From contig CAJXUO010000116.1 in NCBI GenBank assembly GCA_913061425.1, positions 1 through 5,679 on the forward strand: a stretch of 5,679 nucleotides of DNA, read 5' to 3'. How positions within the stretch are numbered: the stretch's first letter is position 1; each line of letters begins with the position of its first letter. This document shows positions 1-4,625 of this stretch, in pieces. The notes under the pieces are model-generated. The model was not told the DNA's origin, ran no database searches, and saw only the letters and a program-made list of their open reading frames with translations. The position numbers and the translations under genes were made by a program. The stretch is from an uncultured Lutibacter sp. GTDB taxonomy: Bacteria; Bacteroidota; Bacteroidia; Flavobacteriales; Flavobacteriaceae.

Positions 1-45
1 ACACCTCTCTATTCGTCGGCAGCGTCAGATGTGTATAAGAGACAG
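1..45 (+). other. Illumina Nextera adapter with i5 index (artefact, not genomic)
   Basis: Bases 13-45 match the full 33-base Nextera read-1 adapter: the TCGTCGGCAGCGTC handle at 13-26, then the 19-base Tn5 mosaic end at 27-45. Bases 5-12 are CTCTCTAT, the Nextera i5 index known as S502/N502, and bases 1-4 (ACAC) are the expected last bases of the P5 oligo. The order P5 - index - handle - mosaic end is exactly that of a library molecule. This is therefore untrimmed adapter assembled onto a contig end, and genomic sequence begins at about 46. It should not be read as a real Tn5 insertion. Confidence 0.98.
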
Positions 46-46
46 G

Positions 47-163
47 TATTACTTTAAGATATCAAGGAGAAATTACTATTCCAAAGATAAACATCTCATC
101 AAATTATTTATGGGAGGTTTTATTATTATAGATGTTTTATATTTACATCATGAAAAAAATTGA
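47..163 (+). CDS. Possible 3' end of an unidentified upstream gene (5' truncated)
   Basis: Directly after the adapter, the frame starting at 47 stays open for 38 codons and ends in TGA at 161-163, overlapping the mce start at 150 by 14 nt. The peptide is rich in Lys, Tyr and Arg, then has a hydrophobic stretch (LFMGGFIIIDVLYL), so it could be the C-terminus of a membrane-associated protein. A glycosyltransferase tail is one possibility, but I cannot identify it. A second frame, 48-131, is also open for 27 codons and ends in TAG, so the choice of frame is uncertain. An open run of this length can occur by chance, and the 5' part is missing because the contig ends here. Confidence 0.28.
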   Translation, partial: YYFKISRRNYYSKDKHLIKLFMGGFIIIDVLYLHHEKN

Positions 164-551
164 ACACATAGGAATTGCAGTAAAAGATATTGAAGCTTCA
201 AATGAGCTGTTTTCCAAGCTCTATGGGAAACCACATTATAAAACTGAGGCAGTAGAAAGTGAAGGAGTGAAAACATCTTTTTTTGAGGTTGGCCCAAATA
301 AAATTGAATTATTGGAAGCAATAAATCCAGAAAGTCCTATTGCAAAATTTATAGAAAAAAAAGGGGAAGGTATTCATCATATTGCTTTTGCCGTGAGCGA
401 TATAAAAGCCGAAATAAAAAGATTAAAATCTGAAGGTTTTATTGTTTTAAATGAAACTCCTAAAAAAGGTGCTGACAATAAATTGGTCGCGTTTTTACAT
501 CCAAAATCTACAAATGGAGTTTTAATAGAATTGTGCCAAGAAATAGAATAA
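150..551 (+). CDS. mce: Methylmalonyl-CoA epimerase
   Basis: This 133-aa protein belongs to the vicinal-oxygen-chelate (glyoxalase I-like) fold and is expected to interconvert the (R)- and (S)-forms of methylmalonyl-CoA in the cytoplasm, linking propionyl-CoA and succinyl-CoA metabolism. Two repeated beta-alpha modules are visible: residues 3-58 start with KIEHIGIAVKDIE, and residues 73-131 start with GEGIHHIAFAVSDI. The metal ligands inferred by family alignment are His6, Glu53 (KIELLE), His77 of the HHIAF motif and Glu127 (LIEL). The conserved FLHPKSTNGVLIEL segment is at 115-128. Length is normal for the family. An in-frame ATG at 132 would add MFYIYI. I chose 150 because the family begins at the first beta strand, although a GGGAGG at 112-117 lies 14 nt before the 132 ATG. 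A 62-nt gap separates it from ftsX. Confidence 0.93.
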   Translation: MKKIEHIGIAVKDIEASNELFSKLYGKPHYKTEAVESEGVKTSFFEVGPNKIELLEAINPESPIAKFIEKKGEGIHHIAFAVSDIKAEIKRLKSEGFIVLNETPKKGADNKLVAFLHPKSTNGVLIELCQEIE

Positions 552-613
552 CAAAATAACACTTATTACCGTTGATGATAATTTGTATCTTGCACTAAAT
601 TTATAACTATTCT

Positions 614-1492
614 ATGTCAAAATCATTTGAAAAATATCAAAAGCGACGTTTAAGATCGTCCTATTTTTCTGTAATTGTTAGTATCGCATTAGTTTTATTT
701 TTACTTGGTCTATTGGGCTTGTTGATGTTAAAAACAAAAACAATCTCTGATCATTTTAAAGAGCAAGTAGCGGTTACAGTTTTTTTAAATGACAGTGCCA
801 AAAATAAAGACATCCAAAAATTTCAATCTGATTTAGAAAAAAAGGAATATACGAAGTCAGTAGTTTTTACTTCAAAAGAGAATGCTGCCAAAGAATATAG
901 TAAAGATATTGGAGAAGATTTTATTGAATATTTAGGAAAAAACCCATTAAAAAATGCAATAACGGTGTTTGTAAAATCTGATTTTGTAACACCAGAAAAA
1001 ATGTCAGAAATAGACAAAGCGATCTCTAAAAATAAAACTGTTTTTGAAGTTTCTTATGACAAACCTTTAATAGATTTATTGACTAAAAATATTCAGCGGA
1101 TTAGTTTATGGGTCTTAGTTTTTAGCGGCTTGTTTATGTTAATAGCAATCGTATTAATTAATAGCGCTATTCGTTTATCGGTATACTCAAAAAGGTTTAC
1201 AATTAAAACCATGCAAATGGTAGGTGCTACAAAAGGATTTATTAGAAAACCATTTATTTGGAAAGGAGTTCAGTTAGGTGTTCTAGGCGCTATTGTTGCT
1301 GTATTAGGAGTGTTTGGAGTGATGTATTATATTCACAAAAATCTTCCTGAAATGGCAATTTTTGATGATAAAATTTTAGTAGCGATCTTGTTTGGGGCTA
1401 TTTTAATTATAGGTGTTTTAATTACTTTGCTAAGCACATTTTTTGCTACTAAGCGCTTTTTAAATTTAAGGACAGAGGATTTATATTATTGA
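614..1492 (+). CDS. ftsX: Cell division protein FtsX (ABC-type permease subunit)
   Basis: The 292-aa product has the FtsX layout. A short basic cytoplasmic N-terminus is followed by transmembrane helix 1 (about residues 19-40), an extracytoplasmic domain (about 41-160), and three more helices at about 164-186, 218-241 and 254-277. The cytoplasmic segment 198-214 (KTMQMVGATKGFIRKPF) is the conserved FtsX coupling region between helices 2 and 3, expected to contact the ATPase FtsE. In known systems FtsEX uses ATP to activate peptidoglycan hydrolases at the division site. The FtsX core ends at FFATKRFLNLRTEDLYY. No ftsE lies beside it in this window, as is often seen in Bacteroidota. The ATG at 614 is the first in frame and has no clear Shine-Dalgarno sequence. 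The gene probably belongs to the plus-strand cluster with DUF3098, uppP and truB. Confidence 0.93.
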   Translation: MSKSFEKYQKRRLRSSYFSVIVSIALVLFLLGLLGLLMLKTKTISDHFKEQVAVTVFLNDSAKNKDIQKFQSDLEKKEYTKSVVFTSKENAAKEYSKDIGEDFIEYLGKNPLKNAITVFVKSDFVTPEKMSEIDKAISKNKTVFEVSYDKPLIDLLTKNIQRISLWVLVFSGLFMLIAIVLINSAIRLSVYSKRFTIKTMQMVGATKGFIRKPFIWKGVQLGVLGAIVAVLGVFGVMYYIHKNLPEMAIFDDKILVAILFGAILIIGVLITLLSTFFATKRFLNLRTEDLYY

Positions 1493-1524
1493 TTACGTAA
1501 TTAAAGGTTAGATAAGAAAAAATT

Positions 1525-1764
1525 ATGAAAGATAAAAAGGGTAACGAAAAATTTCTTTTTGAGAAAAAAAATTATATGATTATGATCGTTGGACTTGCAA
1601 TAATCGCCCTAGGGTTTATATTGATGGCTGGTGGCGGAAGTGATGATCCAAATGTGTTTAATGAAGAGATATATAATTTTAGAAGAATTCGTTTAGCCCC
1701 AACATTAGTAATTTTAGGTTTAGGAGTTCAGATTTATGCAATTCTTGCAAAATCTAAGAAGTAA
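1525..1764 (+). CDS. DUF3098 family small membrane protein
   Basis: This 79-aa protein has a charged N-terminus (1-16) and two predicted transmembrane helices (about 17-35 and 56-74), joined by a loop with the family's hallmark segments: MAGGGSDDPNVFNEEIYNF (about 34-52) and RRIRLAP (53-59). These features match DUF3098, a Bacteroidota family of unknown function. Both termini are Lys-rich, which by the positive-inside rule places both in the cytoplasm and the acidic Asp-Asp-Pro loop in the periplasm (inference). It starts 32 nt after ftsX, and its TAA shares one base with the uppP ATG (TAATG), which suggests translational coupling. The position between ftsX and uppP points to an envelope or cell-division role, but no activity can be assigned from sequence. 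Confidence 0.9.
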   Translation: MKDKKGNEKFLFEKKNYMIMIVGLAIIALGFILMAGGGSDDPNVFNEEIYNFRRIRLAPTLVILGLGVQIYAILAKSKK

Positions 1765-2558
1765 TGAATTATTTAGAAGCAATTATTTTAGGCCTAATTC
1801 AAGGTCTAACAGAGTTCTTACCAGTTTCTTCAAGCGGACATTTAGAGTTGGTGAAAGTCATTTTGGGGGATAATTCTTTAGCTGAAGAAAGTTTAGCATT
1901 CACCGTTATTCTACACTTTGCTACAGCATTAAGTACGATGGCGATTTTTAGAAAAGAAATTTTTGAAATATTCAAAGGATTATTCCAATTTAAATGGAAT
2001 GAAGAAACGCAGTTTTCTTTCAAAATTTTAGCATCTATGATTCCTGCAACAATGATTGGTTTCTTTTTTGAAGAGAAATTAGAATCTTTTTTTGGAGGTC
2101 AAATACTACTTGTTGGCTTTATGCTATTAATTACTGCACTCTTACTTTTATTTGCCGATAAAGCCAAAAATACAGATAACAACGTAAAATTTGGTAGTGC
2201 CTTAATTATTGGAGTTTCACAAGCAATTGCTATGTTGCCAGGAATTTCAAGATCTGGTGCAACGATATCTACAGCAGTATTATTAGGAATTGACAGAACT
2301 AAAGCTGCAAAATTTTCTTTTTTAATGGTTGTACCATTAATTTTTGGAAAAGTTGCTAAAGATATTCTTTATGGCGGAATCAGTTTTGAAAGTTCGCAAA
2401 TAGGAGTATTTGCTGTTGGTTTTATAGCAGCCTTTATTTCAGGTTTATTTGCATGTACTTGGATGATATCATTGGTTAAAAGAAGTAAACTTTCATATTT
2501 CGCTATCTATTGTGCTTTAGTTGGTTCGATTGCGATTACATATGCTTTAATGAATTAG
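1764..2558 (+). CDS. uppP: Undecaprenyl-diphosphatase UppP (BacA family)
   Basis: This 264-aa integral membrane enzyme removes one phosphate from undecaprenyl pyrophosphate, regenerating the lipid carrier for peptidoglycan and other surface polymers. Loss or excess of such enzymes alters bacitracin sensitivity. The first signature is at residues 11-27: the (E/Q)xxxE motif as Gln13 and Glu17, followed by PVSSSGH at 20-26 with His26. The second is the LPGISRSGAT loop at 158-167 with Arg163. About seven hydrophobic helices are visible, including roughly 42-62, 86-104, 113-131, 184-200, 214-238 and 243-262. Length matches the family (about 265-275 aa). The start overlaps the preceding stop by one base, and truB begins one base after the stop, so expression is tied to both neighbours. 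All key residues are present, so it should be functional. Confidence 0.97.
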   Translation: MNYLEAIILGLIQGLTEFLPVSSSGHLELVKVILGDNSLAEESLAFTVILHFATALSTMAIFRKEIFEIFKGLFQFKWNEETQFSFKILASMIPATMIGFFFEEKLESFFGGQILLVGFMLLITALLLLFADKAKNTDNNVKFGSALIIGVSQAIAMLPGISRSGATISTAVLLGIDRTKAAKFSFLMVVPLIFGKVAKDILYGGISFESSQIGVFAVGFIAAFISGLFACTWMISLVKRSKLSYFAIYCALVGSIAITYALMN

Positions 2559-2559
2559 A

Positions 2560-3246
2560 ATGACTGTAGAAGATTACAAAAACGGACAAGTTTTATTGAT
2601 TGATAAACCTTTAACTTGGACCTCATTTCAAGTGGTAAATAAGTTGCGATGGCAAATACGGCAACGTTTTGACATAAAAAAAATAAAAGTTGGTCATGCA
2701 GGAACATTAGACCCTTTAGCAACAGGTTTGTTGATAGTGTGCACAGGAAAGTTTACCAAGAAAATTGAAACATACCAAGCACAAGAAAAAGAATATACAG
2801 GCACTATAACAGTTGGCGGAACTACACCAAGCTATGATTTAGAAACTGAGATTAATGAAACATTTCCAACAGGTCACATTTCAACAGAATTAATCCATAA
2901 AACGACCACACAATTTTTAGGCGAAATCGACCAAAAACCTCCTATTTTTTCAGCAATTAAAAAAGACGGAAAGAGATTATATGAATTGGCTAGGGCAGGC
3001 GAGACAACTGAAATAAATACTAGAAAAATTACAATTTTTAAATTTGAAATTACCAATATTGACTTGCCAAATATAGACTTTAGAGTTGTGTGTAGCAAAG
3101 GAACTTATATTCGTTCTTTGGCCTATGATTTTGGAAAAGCATTGAATTCTGGCGGACATTTAAGCGAATTGCGAAGAACAAAAATTGGAGACTTTTCGGT
3201 TGATGATGCCTTAAGTATTGATGAGTTTATTGAAGGATTGGTCTAG
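2560..3246 (+). CDS. truB: tRNA pseudouridine(55) synthase TruB
   Basis: This 228-aa enzyme isomerises uridine 55 in the T-loop of tRNA to pseudouridine. The catalytic core is complete: DKPLTWTSFQVVNKLR at 15-30, the active-site motif GHAGTLDPLATGLL at 45-58 with nucleophilic Asp51, the QKPPIFSAIKKDGKRLYELAR segment at 125-145, CSKGTYIRSLAYDFG at 178-192, and HLSELRRTKIG at 200-210. The protein ends soon after (DDALSIDEFIEGLV) and lacks the C-terminal PUA domain seen in the 314-aa E. coli protein. The short form is usual in Bacteroidota, so this is not a truncation. The ATG lies one base after the uppP stop. truB is the last gene of the plus-strand cluster and converges with a minus-strand gene 51 bases away. 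Confidence 0.97.
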   Translation: MTVEDYKNGQVLLIDKPLTWTSFQVVNKLRWQIRQRFDIKKIKVGHAGTLDPLATGLLIVCTGKFTKKIETYQAQEKEYTGTITVGGTTPSYDLETEINETFPTGHISTELIHKTTTQFLGEIDQKPPIFSAIKKDGKRLYELARAGETTEINTRKITIFKFEITNIDLPNIDFRVVCSKGTYIRSLAYDFGKALNSGGHLSELRRTKIGDFSVDDALSIDEFIEGLV

Positions 3247-3297
3247 TTGCGATTGTTGGTTTCTTGCCTTAAATTTTAAGTTATGAAACTAGCTGAA

Positions 3298-3780
3298 TTA
3301 TAAAAAGCGATTGTGCCAACTTTCCGTAAGTGGAATTTCCCAATTATTTTCCAGTTCTTCTTTAGTGTTTATCAAGTTATTAAAAACAATGGTTTTCTCT
3401 GAAACCGCCTTCTTTTTAACTAGTTTTTGAAATTCTTTCAAGTCTTTATATTGCACAAATTCACCTTGTTTAAAAGAAACATTGAGTTTGTCTAAAAGTT
3501 CTACTTTATAAGTGTGCTGTAAAGAAAAAATAAAACCAACAGAATCATCAATTGCTGCTACAGAAAGAGTTTCTAAAGTTTGGTCTACTGCAAAAATCAG
3601 AAACCGATCGTAGATGATTTTATACGATGCAATTATTGGATTATCCTGATCTTTCCAAGAACTCAAAAAGTCTTCCGTTTGCTCTGTTATTTCTTTTATT
3701 TCCTCAGGATAAAATTTTCTGCTAGATTGATAAATCCAAATTTTTGAAGTATCAGGGAGTTTCGAAAAATCAACAAGCAT
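3298..3780 (-). CDS. Conserved Bacteroidota protein of unknown function (160 aa)
   Basis: I recognise this as a family common in Flavobacteriaceae, though I cannot assign a function. From memory, relatives are sometimes labelled 'ABC transporter ATPase', but no Walker A (GxxGxGK) or ABC signature (LSGGQ) is present, so that label is not supported. Visible features are MLVDFSKLPDTSKIWIYQSSRKF at the N-terminus (1-23), a central mixed segment YDRFLIFAVDQTLETLSVAAIDDSVGFIF (57-85), KLNVSFKQGEFVQYKDLKEFQKL (98-120), and a conserved end, NNWEIPLTESWHNRFL (145-160). There is no signal peptide or transmembrane helix, so it is probably cytosolic. It converges with truB and diverges from the lipoprotein gene at 3884. 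The ATG at 3780 is preferred because the family starts there and a -7-like promoter box lies about 27 nt upstream. Confidence 0.85.
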   Translation of the reverse strand: MLVDFSKLPDTSKIWIYQSSRKFYPEEIKEITEQTEDFLSSWKDQDNPIIASYKIIYDRFLIFAVDQTLETLSVAAIDDSVGFIFSLQHTYKVELLDKLNVSFKQGEFVQYKDLKEFQKLVKKKAVSEKTIVFNNLINTKEELENNWEIPLTESWHNRFL

Positions 3781-3806
3781 AGGAAAATAGATTTAAGTGA
3801 ATCACA

Positions 3807-3814
3807 CAAAAATA
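3807..3814 (-). promoter_or_regulatory. Candidate -7 promoter box (TAnnTTTG) for the 160-aa gene
   Basis: On the minus strand this reads TATTTTTG, an exact match to the Bacteroidota -7 consensus TAnnTTTG. The gene's ATG at 3780 lies 26 nt downstream, giving a short 5' leader of about 20 nt if transcription starts near 3800. The expected -33 TTTG is only weakly represented by GTTTT (plus-strand 3829-3833). A small dyad, ACAAT-CA-ATTGT at 3816-3827, lies just upstream and could be an operator, but in such AT-rich DNA it may be chance. Confidence 0.45.
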
Positions 3815-3883
3815 GACAATCAATTGTTAAAACTTTTAGAAAGAGTAGAATAATTGCTATTTTTACAATCTTCAAAAAACACA

Positions 3884-4534
3884 ATGAATAGACATGTCCT
3901 GTATATATTATTAATAGCTGTTTTTCTGACTTCTTGCAAGCCAGAGAGTAAAGGTATTGATAAGGTTAAAGATACTGTAGAGGCAGTACAAGAAGATGCA
4001 AAAATAAGTAGTATAGGCATAACGCTATCTCTAAAAGCAAAACAAGAGACTAATGTTTGGTTGACCTATCAAATGGTGCAATCTAAAATAAACGGATATT
4101 ATAGTGTTACTAAAAGTCAAGCGTTGCAAAATGCAAGAGAATTGGCAGACTTAGTTAAAAATGCTTCTGACTCTATAAAGATTGAAAAACTAGATAGACC
4201 AGACATTAAAATTAGATTTAATGTGCTCTACAATCACGCTTTAAGATTGGATGACATGTCAACAATCAATAATATTTCTGATGATGACGTAATGAATGAG
4301 GTTGCGAGTATTTTAGATGCATTTTCTGCTATTAATGAAAAGGTAAATATTATTTATAAGATAGAGCAATATGAAAAGGAGCTAAAAATAACTTCAGAAA
4401 AAACAGAATTTTTAGAAATAGATACTTCTAAAAAAGTGAAGACAATCAAAAAATCAATTAAAAAAATACCTCAAAAAAGGAGTAGACCTGGAATTCCATT
4501 ATTACAAAAAGAGGGTTTAAAGAAAAAATCGTAA
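3884..4534 (+). CDS. Predicted lipoprotein of unknown function (216 aa)
   Basis: The N-terminus is a lipoprotein signal: MNRHVLYILLIAVFLTSC, with lipobox Leu15-Thr-Ser-Cys18. The mature protein should be lipid-anchored at Cys18 in the periplasm or outer membrane. Residues after Cys (KPESKG) show no acidic lipoprotein export signal, which argues against surface display. The body (about 40-175) is mainly amphipathic and probably helical, with stretches such as SKINGYYSVTKSQALQNARELADLV (67-91) and a YNHALRLDDM segment (116-125). The tail from about 183 is very basic (at least 14 Lys/Arg in 34 residues) and contains RPGIPLLQKEG. An in-frame ATG at 3854 would add ten residues ahead of the signal peptide, so 3884 is preferred. 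It is followed after 91 bases by the peptidase gene on the same strand. I do not recognise the family. Confidence 0.75.
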   Translation: MNRHVLYILLIAVFLTSCKPESKGIDKVKDTVEAVQEDAKISSIGITLSLKAKQETNVWLTYQMVQSKINGYYSVTKSQALQNARELADLVKNASDSIKIEKLDRPDIKIRFNVLYNHALRLDDMSTINNISDDDVMNEVASILDAFSAINEKVNIIYKIEQYEKELKITSEKTEFLEIDTSKKVKTIKKSIKKIPQKRSRPGIPLLQKEGLKKKS

Positions 4535-4625
4535 ATAAATGTTAATAAAAGAGGGAGTCTTTTAATTAGCAGAGAATTAAACTAAATTAGCAAACCAAAA
4601 AATATAAACCAAATCTATTAATCAA
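4535..4625 (+). promoter_or_regulatory. Intergenic region with weak promoter-like and dyad elements before the M13 peptidase gene
   Basis: This 91-base AT-rich gap contains a 7-bp inverted repeat, TTTAATT (4561-4567) and AATTAAA (4575-4581), with a 7-nt loop AGCAGAG. It is too AT-rich to be a strong terminator. Two bases on, TAAATTAG at 4583-4590 matches the -7 consensus TAnnTTTG except for one base, and would leave a leader of about 30 nt before the ATG at 4626. No convincing -33 TTTG is seen. The gap suggests the peptidase may have its own promoter rather than depending on the upstream lipoprotein gene. Confidence 0.25.

Noticed and set aside
27..45. Tn5 mosaic end as evidence of a natural transposon insertion
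   Set aside because: It is joined to the synthetic Nextera handle and an Illumina index, so it is library adapter.
355..365. A8 run followed by GGGG in mce, a possible slippage site
   Set aside because: The conserved protein reads through in one frame with all family motifs, so nothing suggests programmed slippage.
579..603. TAATTTG and TAAATTTA before ftsX as possible -7 boxes
   Set aside because: The first lacks one spacer base, the second lacks the final G, and neither has a correctly spaced -33 TTTG. Transcription through from mce is equally plausible.
838..844. In-frame slippery heptamer A-AAA-AAG within ftsX
   Set aside because: The -1 frame reaches a stop after about 18 codons, no stimulatory hairpin is evident, and A-runs are common in this AT-rich DNA. 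The full-length FtsX frame is intact.
3268..3280. Palindrome CTTAAATTTTAAG between truB and the convergent gene, considered as a bidirectional terminator
   Set aside because: The arms are nearly all A/T, the centre is a single base, and no proper stem plus U-tract is formed. I cannot support a terminator call.
3249..3314. Direct repeat GCGATTGT at 3249-3256 and 3307-3314 as an attachment-site duplication
   Set aside because: It is only 8 bp, one copy is in the coding end of the 160-aa gene, and there is no integrase or mobile gene nearby.
4507..4555. AAAAGAGGG occurring twice (4507-4515 and 4547-4555) as a repeat element
   Set aside because: Nine bases of simple purine sequence repeated once is likely chance. 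There are no regular spacing or further copies.
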